64,000 nt of DNA from assembly GCA_035610835.1 (NCBI GenBank), contig CM069442.1:58755950-58819949 (forward strand), written 5' to 3'. The position numbers were made by a program, and so were the translations under genes. The notes beneath the pieces were generated by a model that did no database searches, had not been told where the DNA came from, and was given only the letters and a program-made list of their open reading frames with translations. The stretch's first letter is position 1. Each line of letters starts with the position of its first letter. Positions 55,749-64,000 of the stretch are shown piece after piece. This stretch comes from Ophiura sarsii. Taxonomy: Eukaryota; Echinodermata; Ophiuroidea; Amphilepidida; Ophiuridae.

Positions 55749-56685
55749 CAAGGGTCGCGTTATTGCGCGTCCCCGCGTCCTAGGACCCCTCATTTTCTTG
55801 TGGGACACGTAAGTTTACATATTGAACTTCACTAACGGGTCCCAATCGAAAATGAAGGGACCCCTTAAATCTGACGATGTATGGATGTGGAAACCTTAAG
55901 ACATTCTGAAAATTGTCAATCTCCTACATTGTAAATTTGTTAATGTCCGTAAAAGATAAATACAATGCAAATCCTGTATTTTTAAAAGTTTTTAAACACA
56001 TTTAAAATCGCTTCCGAATTGATTCCGCAAAAGTTTCAAGCGATTTCCAAAACATTCTATAAGTATCTTCTACATGGACACAGCATAGGTATGAGTTACA
56101 CGTTCTTACGCTAGTGTGCGTATCTGTGTTAGCGACTGTTTGCAATGAGGGTCACAGACTCACAGTTCAAATTCAACGATCTCTGTACAAGACCGAGCGT
56201 GAACAATGTGTAAGCTACAATGTATCAGCATACTGAATAACAGCGAAACACGCATGCCGTTAAATCGATTTTCGTATATGCATCGTTGCTGCTGTACACC
56301 TTTATCCATGACCATTCGAGGTAAACAATGGCTCCATCTAAGAAAATAAGAGCATACACGCCTAGATGGAAGAACTGATTTTATTTGGTTAGAGTTAGAT
56401 GGGGAGAAGATGTGGTGCACATCTTGCACCGAGGCAGCGTCGAGGGGATTCAAATCAAACGGGGAAAATGCGTTCCTTAAACAAAAAGGCTGCAGTAATT
56501 TCCAGCTCTCTGCGCTGAACTGAATCTCTAATTTCTCTAAATCGGTTTTTGACCATTTTCAAAGGCTCAAACTCCAGGACCCCTTATATTTCTGGGGGAC
56601 TCCTTAAATTCAGTTTTTGCAGTCCTTAAAGGGTCCTGAAAAATCTAATGGGACTCCTCATATTTTTGAGCCAGTGCTACCCCTG
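55749..56685 (+). mobile_element. hAT element with transposase remnant
   Basis: Begins CAAGGGTCGCGTTATTGC and ends CCAGTGCTACCCCTG. A perfect 8-bp duplication, ATCTCTCC, flanks it (55741-55748 and 56686-56693). It shares several blocks with the shorter 47585 element (for example GGGACCCCTTAAATTTGAC-like and TTTTTGA-CCAGTGCTA). Unlike that one it retains a stretch of transposase coding sequence at 56328-56523. The left terminal base pattern is CAAGGG instead of CAGGGG, one change from the family. Confidence 0.93.
56328..56523 (+). pseudogene. hAT transposase N-terminal zinc-finger remnant, frameshifted
   Basis: From ATG at 56328 the frame reads MAPSKKIRAYTPRWKN and stops at 56376. A frame shifted by one base continues RTDFIWLELDGEKMWCTSCT, then GENAFLKQKGCSNFQLSALN and stops at 56521. 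The pattern WLxxDGxxMxCxxC...FxxGCxNFxxSAL is the N-terminal TTF/BED-type zinc-finger region of a group of hAT transposases (ZMYM/KIAA1586-like). The catalytic RNase H fold is absent. One frameshift and truncation make it non-functional. It confirms the hAT assignment of the surrounding element. Confidence 0.75.
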
Positions 56686-56693
56686 ATCTCTCC

Positions 56694-57802
56694 CGAAAAT
56701 TTCTACACACAACATTTATCACGAGTCTTTTCTTGCAACAAGGCTTTAATATCGATAAATTTATCTCTAAAATAATACATATAAGTATGAAATTCAGATG
56801 ATCATCAAGCAGAGAATATACTTTTTCTGAATCTACAATTATTTTCTCTACATATCATTCCTATTTTCCACAAGGGCAGTGTTAAGATGCTATCTCAAAA
56901 TAAATTTACGATACTCGAAGCCGTGCCGTTTTTTTCTGGCACAAGTTTTAAAACTGGTTTAACACTATTTAATCTAGTTTTAACTGCAAAAGGTTGTGAG
57001 GCAATTTTACATGGACTGTAACTGCACGATGCCACCCAACCAACACTCAGGAAAACCCAGTGGTTATATGGACTTTGCAACTTTCTTTTATTTGATTGCC
57101 CAACAAATTCAAGTGAAGCTTTCAGATTACAGATTATATAACAAAATTAAAATCTCTACTACAATTAATTTGTCATCAAAACATCTGTGTGAATGATTTA
57201 TACTCTGTTACACTTGCAGATAAATTCTGACATTTGATATGGCGTCAACAATTCTTAAATGATTAATAATTTACCTGTTAACTAATAATAGGACTGACAA
57301 TTTAAAAGACATAAATAAGTCAATTTTTAAGTTGGACCACAGACAATTTCCTGGCTATTATTTGATTTATAATCCCAAAATATATTGTAGCTGTATTTAA
57401 TTAATAGCTTAAAAATGTTACTCCATGCATATAAACTAATCATCAAAAACGTGCACAGCATCCCCACAATGACGGTCTAACATCATTATTTCAACTGCCA
57501 AATTACTTTTATATGTATTCTAAATTAACCCATTTTTAGTCATGCTTTTGGAAATTTAAGAATAACCATCAGGCAACAGTTCTACAAATGTTGAGGCCTC
57601 TCAGGTAGAGTCAGTTGGTAACAAAAAAGTATGTACAGGGGATCATCCCGGGTCTGTTGCCTGTACACAAAACTCAAGTCCCTAAGTTTCAGGGGGCCGC
57701 TGTAATAGTTGGTCATAGCGGTGATGAATTGAAGAATTGAAGTACATTTTTTTAAACTTTCAACAAATTTTGAATTTATTATTTTTCATTTTCAAAAATA
57801 AT
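56694..57802. other. Unassigned AT-rich DNA
   Basis: No gene is recognised. A fragment resembling the CCTCTCAGG(T)-GAGTCAGTTGG motif of the 17405 MITE family occurs near 57595-57620, and its GGGTCGGTCAGG counterpart near 58055, so a diverged member may span about 57570-58100. Confidence 0.4.
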
Positions 57803-58064
57803 CTAACATTTGTAAACATTTCAACAACAAAATTCACAAATTTCTGAAGAATATTCAAATGTCTAACCATTTAAAATAATTGAATTATAGTAACAAAACA
57901 ATTTCTCAAATTCAAGAAAATATCAAAAAATGTCTAACATTTGTAAAAATTTCAACAACAAAATTTACAAATTTCTGAAGAATATTGAAATTTCTAACTA
58001 TTTAAAAAAATTGAATTATAAGTAACAAACCAATTTCTCAAATTCAAGAAAATATGGGTCGGTC
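57803..58064 (+). repeat. 131-bp tandem duplication
   Basis: CTAACATTTGTAAACATTTC, AACAACAAAATT, ACAAATTTCTGAAGAATATT and TTCTCAAATTCAAGAAAATA recur with a 131-bp offset (57803 and 57934), with about 10% differences. Confidence 0.88.
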
Positions 58065-58217
58065 AGGCTCATACAACAGTTTTTATCCTCCTTGGCCTGA
58101 TGCCTTTGTGCACATTAATCAATATTCAAGAGAATGTCTCTTATATTCCCTCCCTCTCTACATTGCCCAGAGAATGCAGCGTTTGTTGTAATTGCAGGTG
58201 TTTTGTATTCATCAGCT

Positions 58218-58495
58218 GTTACAGTCTCTTAGGAGACACTTCTCACACTTGAGGTGAATAAAATGGGGCTTCGGAGAGGTGCTAACCTGAGAGAGGTGTA
58301 TAATAACGGTGGGTACTGGGAGAGGTGATTTTTATTAATGCAGCCTGAGATGGATGAAATGATAGGTGGGTATTGGAAGAGGTGATGTCAGTGATGCTTG
58401 GAAGAGGATAAATATATAGAGCTTGAGTTGAGAGTAAAAAAGGGGCTTTGGGGTAGTGAAATTAGTGGAAACGGAGAGGTGTGAAACTAATAACA
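58218..58495 (+). repeat. Degenerate GAGAGGTG-type minisatellite
   Basis: Words such as GGAGAGGTG, GGGTACTGGGAGAGGTGA, GGGTATTGGAAGAGGTGATG and ATGGGGCTT/AAGGGGCTTTGG recur at irregular intervals. No coding frame is recognised. Confidence 0.65.
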
Positions 58496-58741
58496 GGTTG
58501 TGTGCACAAAAGTTAATACAAAATATTAGTTTGATCTAAACCGCTTGAAAAAAGTTTAAGAAACTTGAACAGTATGACGTAGTGACCATGATTATGTGAA
58601 TATATGTAAGGTGATGTAATTGATGAATGAAAATAAACTTTATTAAAATAAAATAAATGAAAATAAATAAAAAGTCAAGTAATTGTTCTTAACTGAAATG
58701 CATCAATTCAGGTTATAATAAGGCACACACTTTGTTGTTGT

Positions 58742-58996
58742 TGTTGTTTATTGTGTTGCCCTCAGTAACCGATCTAAAATCTCACAAATCAGGGTTCGCT
58801 ATTATTATTTTTTATTTTTTTAAGATCTAACAATTTAATTTCACCAAAAGTGTCAAATATGACTATTTTCTGCTTAATATTAATAAGCTTGCTTAAATAG
58901 TCAGTAGTCAGTAATACTTTTCAGCAAACAAAATAAAATGACTGACAGACTCGATCTCGAGATTGTTGGCACTTGAGGGCAACACAACAAAAACAA
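58742..58996. mobile_element. MITE with TTGTTGTGTTGCCCTCA termini
   Basis: TTTATTGTGTTGCCCTCAGT on the left is mirrored by GAGGGCAACACAACAAAAAC on the right. GATC-centred words (AACCGATCT / AGACTCGATC) lie just inside. A GTT microsatellite abuts the left end, so the exact boundary and target duplication are unclear. Confidence 0.7.
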
Positions 58997-60022
58997 TTTT
59001 TTGCCTAAATGGGGATTCAAGTTAAATTATTGACTCAATTGTTATGTAACAACATTGAAAATCAACCTCCTCTATAAAATTGATTTCTAGCCATAGTTTT
59101 AATAATACATAAGACAGTCACACAGCTGTGGTTAATATTGCGTTTTTAGGATTTTTTTCATGGAAATTGCCTAAATGCAACAGAGCTTCAATTCCATATT
59201 AAATTCAACACTTTTTATATGAATTTAACAAACACACCCTTATCAAAATCCCTTACCAATCATAATTGACTTTACAGTAAACATGAATTGATTCGAAGTA
59301 ATAAAATATTACATGCTTATGTGTTAGCTATCTTTTATACTCTGATTCTTATGGGGCAGGTGTGCTGCTATCTTCAGAAGATAGCAAATACTAAACTCTA
59401 CTGTGCCTTATGTGTATGTGCTAGATGTACTGTTATCTCCAGAAAGAATTCTATATCTAACTATAAGGCTACACATTAAAATTTAACTCAAATAGCAGAT
59501 ATGGACCTCAATTAACAATGTGTTCATACTTCAAAATTATAACCACATACTTTTTGTACGATAAACACAGACCTAGGCACTATGGCATCAATCGTATCAA
59601 GCTCTACAACCATGATAACTTAATTATAAAATCTGAAAGAATTCACACATTTAAAAAAATTATATCCGTTGTGCTGATTAGTAGTATACACAAAAGCCTG
59701 GATACAAAATGCGTCGTTCACAGCACAATATCCTTGGCCTGACCTAAAAATGACAAGAAGGGCACCGTGAATGCCCGTTGTGCGGCGTCTCGTCTGTTTC
59801 TATTTTTACCATCATATTTCAACAGTCCCCGAGGATGTATTGTTCATTACATGCCTCTTTACCCATCTCTTATTTCAAAACGGCACGTAATATTAGAAGA
59901 TCCTTTCATAATACGAGTTGCCTGGAGGTACCCAAGTAAAACAATATTTGGCATAATATTAGGTAGATTATGATATAAATGTTTATTAGATGTCTGCACA
60001 GAATATTTAAGGCATGTCGTCG
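58997..60022. other. Unassigned AT-rich DNA
   Basis: Contains micro-palindrome site 8 (59367-59386). Several short open frames have no recognised domains. Confidence 0.4.
59367..59386. repeat. Micro-palindrome, site 8
   Basis: GCTATCTTCAGAAGATAGCA has 9-bp perfect arms around a central A (10 bp including the T/A flanks). It differs from site 3 only at the central base. Confidence 0.85.
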
Positions 60023-60260
60023 CTGTTCTGTCAAAACCTTGTGTCTTCATCTGGCCCTTCAGCATGTATAAAGTAATATTTCCTATAACCTTTGGGCAGT
60101 CTGCTCTAAACATGTTTAAAACACATCTATTATTCAAACCTTGTAAGTGTTCTTGACCCTGAACAGGTATAAAGCAACCATTCCGATGCATAACCATTGG
60201 GCATCTTTCTTTTATACATGCTGAAGGGCCAGAAAAACATACAAGGTTTAGACAGAACAG
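60023..60260 (+). mobile_element. CTGTTCTGTC/CATGTATAAAG MITE, complete copy
   Basis: Termini CTGTTCTGTCAAAACCTTGT and ACAAGGTTTAGACAGAACAG are long inverted repeats, continuing through GGCCCTTCAGCATGTATAAA and TTTATACATGCTGAAGGGCC. The internal order matches 19278-19506. No clear target duplication is seen. Confidence 0.88.
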
Positions 60261-60711
60261 TGACTATATCTCATACACCCCTGAGCCAGATCAAGGTATC
60301 TTTATACTTGTGTTTATGCAGTTATCATGCTGACTCCAGAACATTTCTTTTGAGAATTTTTCTGAGAATATTCAGGTAATGTATATCTCATGAACCCATA
60401 AGCCATGCCATAGGCATTCAAATTAGTTAAGCTTAAATTTGTTAATTTCTATGTAAGATAATCGGATACTCATGAACCACTAGGCTTTACATAGGCGTGT
60501 TTGCTTGCATGAGAAAAGGTCATTGCTTTCAAATATAATTTTAAGGCTCATTTGCTCACTCACTCATTTGGTTTTTGCTCAAATACTTGTACCTTCCTTG
60601 CATTTTAGTGGTACTTTTTCTAACACCTCTCTGTTGTAGATTAAGGGGATAATAGTTCATTTATATTTTGTATTATGTAAATTTCTATCATCATTTTCCC
60701 TTTCAACAGCA

Positions 60712-60783
60712 CTATATATATATAATATATTGTACCCGATGAAGGCAGATGGCCGAAAATGTGTACAATATATTATATATTAT
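60712..60783 (+). ncRNA. Hammerhead-like motif inside an AT-rich hairpin
   Basis: Inverted arms ATAATATATTGTAC and GTACAATATATTAT enclose CCGATGAAGGCAGATGGCC then GAAAATGT. CCGATGA (60736-60742), a GGC/GCC stem and GAAA (60755-60758) resemble the CUGAUGA - stem II - GAAA core of a hammerhead ribozyme, except that U4 is C. Stem III and a clean NUH cleavage site are not evident. Similar (C)TGATGAAG...CGAAA motifs are associated with Penelope-like retroelements (family knowledge). No such element is recognised next to it. Confidence 0.35.
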
Positions 60784-60887
60784 CACAGCATTTTTCCCCT
60801 TTTGATTTTGACGCAGCTTCTTTGTTATAATATATATAACTATATATTATAATGCACTGTTATGTCATATTTATCCTGTTGACTCTA

Positions 60888-61511
60888 CAGGGTGGTTCAA
60901 TAAAACGTTGACAGTTTTTTGAAGCCATTTTTTTTAAAATTCTGTAGATTTAAAAAAACAAAATTCAATATTCATCATTTATATGATCTTGACCATCTAT
61001 GCTGAAAATATCGTTACAAATAACCTTACGGTTGCAAAATAACAGCTATTTGAACAAAGTCTGTCCCATTTCACTCTGTCCACGGGTACTGATTTCGCGA
61101 CGTTACAACCAGTGTGGTTCAATAAATCGTTGACAGTTTTTCAAAGCCATATTTTTCAAAATTGTGGGATTTGGTTTAATTTTTTTACATATTCCTCAAA
61201 AATATCATCTTGGCCATCTATGCTGAAAATCTCAATGTTAATAATGCTATGGTGGCAAAATGATAGCTATTTGAAGAGAATCTCTCCAAAATCTCTTTGT
61301 CCATGGGTAGTCTATGGGAAATGAAACGTCAATGTAATGTCGCGAAATCAGTACCCATGGACAGAGTGAAATGGGACAGACTTTGTTCAAATAGCTGTTA
61401 TTTTGCAACCGTAAGGTTATTTGTAACGATATTTTTTTAAATTTTTTAAATCTACAGAATTTTTAAAAAAATGGCTTCAAAAAACTGTCAACGTTTTATT
61501 GAACCACCCTG
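60888..61511. mobile_element. Mariner-like element with a duplicated left arm
   Basis: Left end CAGGGTGGTTCAATAAAACG and right end CGTTTTATTGAACCACCCTG are perfect, with TA outside both (60886-60887 and 61512-61513). The arms match for about 210 bp through GGTTGCAAAATAACAGCTAT and CTGATTTCGCGAC. A second, diverged left-arm copy (AGTGTGGTTCAATAAATCG) starts near 61110 in direct orientation, so the element is left arm, left arm, inverted right arm. No transposase is encoded. The outer arms are nearly identical, so activity was recent. Confidence 0.9.
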
Positions 61512-61575
61512 TACAACAATTCAAATTTGGTAATTTCTTGCACATTTTGTAATAAACATTTCAAATTTGCTAATT

Positions 61576-61812
61576 TCACGTTTTCATCACATCCCACGTA
61601 AAGCTAGTTAATCTCCACTGCAGGTCTTGTTACTGTCCCACAATGCCCCGAATGCTACAAAATATCACAGATAACATCAAAACATAGCCTTAATGTTTAG
61701 TTATTCATGTGGTACTGAATACAATGATGTCATTTACCTTTCAAATTTCCAAATATAGATTAAACATTTACTCGCTCTCAAAGTTGGCATTATCCCCTTG
61801 GGAGTCTGATGT
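61576..61812 (+). repeat. Old duplication, copy 1 (second copy at 63436)
   Basis: Landmarks CATCCCA, TGCAGGTC, CTGTCCCACAATGC, AACAT-CATAGCCT, GTGTTTA-like, GAATACAATGATGTCATT, TTTCAAA, ACATTT, CTC-TCA-AGTT and GAGT/GGGTGT-GATGTTG recur in the same order at 63436-63650. The copies are diverged, with conserved islands separated by variable spacing. Confidence 0.75.
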
Positions 61813-63435
61813 TGACGTAATTGAACTCCTGATCCTGTGAAATTGGCAATGATACAGCGATTGCTCTTTACGCTGGAAAATCTCTTACAAATATTTGTAA
61901 ATTGCTGGCTTTGATTATATATCTGTATGTTACAGGTATTTGCATTTGATTAACATTTTCCATTATGTAAAGCACTGCGATAATTTGTGATGTGATCAAG
62001 CAAAATAAGTCCCAAATATTGATTTTGAGATATAACCAAACAAAGGATAGACTTTTTTTTCTATTGTTTTGAAAACCCTTCATTTGCTTATATCTTTGTA
62101 ATTATTTGTAACAGAATCCGATACAATGCCAAGAGACGTCACTAGCGAAGAAAAAAGCTGAAATTCAAGATGCACAGAATTTGAGGGTTCACCAATACAG
62201 AAATTTATGACATATCTGACAAGGTCACAGGTCACTAATAGGTATATCAAATAAGGTGGGATCGTTTCAAAAAATCCTTAAAATCGTGATACGTGTCTCT
62301 ATTTTAAATAGAGGTTGTCAAAAAAACATAACATTTTTGGTATCATATTAAAGACAATTTATCCAGCTACCGAATAAAAAATAAATTAAAGCCACATGTT
62401 TAGCAGCAGTGAAGTTATCAATCTAAACGTCGAGTGAGTCAAGGGTGGGACCGGTGGATGAGGCGCCGGTGGATGAGGCGCCCATAGGTTTCTACACAAA
62501 ATAGCGGAAAACTAGAACTTTTGAAATTGATGCCATTTTAAAAGTATACATAGGAAAGTTTTCAAACTTCTCATATGTGTTAATAACATGTGCCTGCTAC
62601 TACGAATACTAATATTAATTTGTTATCTAGACATTCTCTACTAGAATATGATGTTCAATTCAGGGAGTGTTTTAATGTAAAGAATACACAGTTTTATTCA
62701 TTTTATTTATTAAACAATGGCCAAATCGCAGTATCTCTATTTCATTTGTGTGACTCTTCGGTCCTTTTATACCCTGGGTAGTAAAACATTTTACTAAAAA
62801 ATCCAGAAGTTTTTCTTTACAGAATTGTTCATAGATTTATGAAAAATTTGCTAGTTAGACCTATTTTGGGCCACCCTGTATTCAAAATAAAAGGAACTTT
62901 AACGATGTTCATATAGTTCATTTTGATAACCATTTTCTTTTAAATTAAATAGTCCATGCTAACTAAATTTCATAGAATATTATATACAAACCTTCATTTT
63001 ATGCATTATTTCATCATAATTTTAGACACCCTGTACTTTTCCTGTGTACATTTTGGGCAAATGATTCTTAGCAAATTTGGTAGCACCTTCTGCGGTTGTT
63101 CTGATTTTGGTGACTATTTTCAGCTAAACCCTAACTGTACAAACTATCAAAATATTTTGTGAGGAGCAAAAATGATCAACTTTTTTATGTTCCACCCTGT
63201 AAAAATTGTACACACCCTGTATAATTTGATTCTTTTTTGCAAAAATGAAAAACCTTGAATCATAAGCTTTCCAACAATATATAGTTTGTTGGTCATTAAG
63301 TATGTAAAACTTAAGTTTTGTCCCGTTTAATCAGAATTGTTGCATTTCTCAACATTATTAGAAGTGAAACATTTTTTTGGACCAGTTTGTGACTTCTGAC
63401 CACAACATTTGTGATAAATGTTTTTAATTTGCTAT
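61813..63435. other. Unassigned AT-rich DNA with several CACCCTGTA ends
   Basis: CACCCTGTA, the sequence of mariner-type right termini in this window, occurs near 62871, 63029, 63193 and 63213 without recognised left partners. CCGGTGGATGAGGCGCC is repeated at about 62450-62485. No gene is recognised. Confidence 0.5.
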
Positions 63436-63650
63436 ACACACCTCCATTACATCCCATGATATTTTCCATGCAGGTCGCTGTCCCACAATGCACCAATGTA
63501 AGAATTTCCCACATGACATCATCCCATAGCCTCAGTGTTTAATCATGCACTGGTGAATACAATGATGTCATTGGATTTCAAATGTACTTGAAACATTTGC
63601 TCTCTTTCAGAGTTCACATTCCCCGTAGGGTGTTGGATGTTGCCATAATG
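63436..63650 (+). repeat. Old duplication, copy 2 (first copy at 61576)
   Basis: See the paired entry for landmarks. Conserved islands include CTGTCCCACAATGC and GAATACAATGATGTCATT, separated from copy 1 by about 1.86 kb. Confidence 0.75.
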
Positions 63651-63721
63651 GAATCCTACAATGAATGCAGCTGTGTTTATTATTTGTATGCTTGAATATG
63701 CCTAAAATGATTGGTATACTG

Positions 63722-63896
63722 AGGGATTGTGATCCACAGTGCGCTATAATATAAACACTGTTTTTATTATTTTTATTATTAATTATATGTAGTGTTTTTG
63801 TGTATTTTATGATTTTACTATTTTGTACAGCGCTTTGACCACTTTTGATTAGGCGCTCGATAAATGCTGCTATTATTATTATTTTATTATTATACT
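63722..63896 (+). mobile_element. LINE 3' end (L2-like tail)
   Basis: TTTTGTACAGCGCTTTGACC, TAGGCGCTCGATAAATGC and a TATTATTATT tail form the typical 3' end of L2/CR1-like LINEs or of SINEs that borrow it. No coding part is visible upstream. The tail resembles the inverse of the one at 37424. Confidence 0.7.
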
Positions 63897-64000
63897 ATGG
63901 ATTGCATACTGTTCCTTCTTTGCACTGTTTATTACCCTGAAAGTTGATGTGGTTATTTTTTACTAACAGTTTATATCATGTAAGTGCTGTGATCATTTTT

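Noticed and set aside
56160..56453. Minus-strand 97-codon frame
   Set aside because: It is antisense to the zinc-finger transposase remnant and within a hAT, with no domain of its own.

Overview
The window is AT-rich eukaryotic (metazoan) DNA with almost no recognisable host coding sequence. No open frame looks like a complete gene. The few protein-like stretches are remnants of transposable elements, plus one weak candidate chemoreceptor exon. The transposon mix (abundant hAT, Harbinger-like, mariner-like and piggyBac-like non-autonomous elements, and CR1/L2-type LINE 3' ends) suggests a marine invertebrate, possibly an echinoderm or hemichordate. That is inference from repeat style only. 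A run of exactly 100 N at 10713-10812 is a scaffold gap.

Regions. 0-8.1 kb: TTAA-flanked MITEs, a hAT with a 33-base G tract, and a composite hAT-like block full of purine-rich and duplicated segments. 8.1-31 kb: sparse MITEs (several with 3-bp TAA/TTA target duplications), two LINE 3' fragments, two recent tandem duplications (241 and 336 bp), a perfect 20-bp-arm hairpin at 26.7 kb, and a scattered 17-21 bp micro-palindrome found eight times. 31.6-36.4 kb: about 55 copies of a 70-bp satellite with higher-order structure, split by an 887-bp hAT with a perfect 8-bp target duplication. 37-44.5 kb: a LINE fragment, then a nest of elements. A mariner-like element (39556-44471) holds a TTAAAGG MITE and a deleted Harbinger with a HARBI1 fragment. 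A hAT (41736-44404) sits in its right terminal repeat, and inside that hAT is a 2.5-kb element with 176-bp terminal repeats that carries at least three tRNA-like sequences.

45-64 kb: foldback-like elements with TACACAG-type ends whose bodies are arrays of self-complementary words; a tandem pair of hATs that used overlapping target sites one base apart; a 1.36-kb element with 36-bp terminal repeats; a hAT carrying a frameshifted zinc-finger transposase remnant; a hammerhead-like motif inside an AT hairpin; a 624-bp mariner-like element with a duplicated arm; and an old divergent duplication at 61.6 and 63.4 kb.

Nothing here acts together as an operon or pathway. The window is best read as an insertion-rich intergenic or intronic segment. 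The strongest leads are the tRNA-bearing inverted-repeat element, the word-array foldback elements and the dispersed micro-palindrome. Family names rest on terminal sequences and target-site duplications read by eye, not on database searches.
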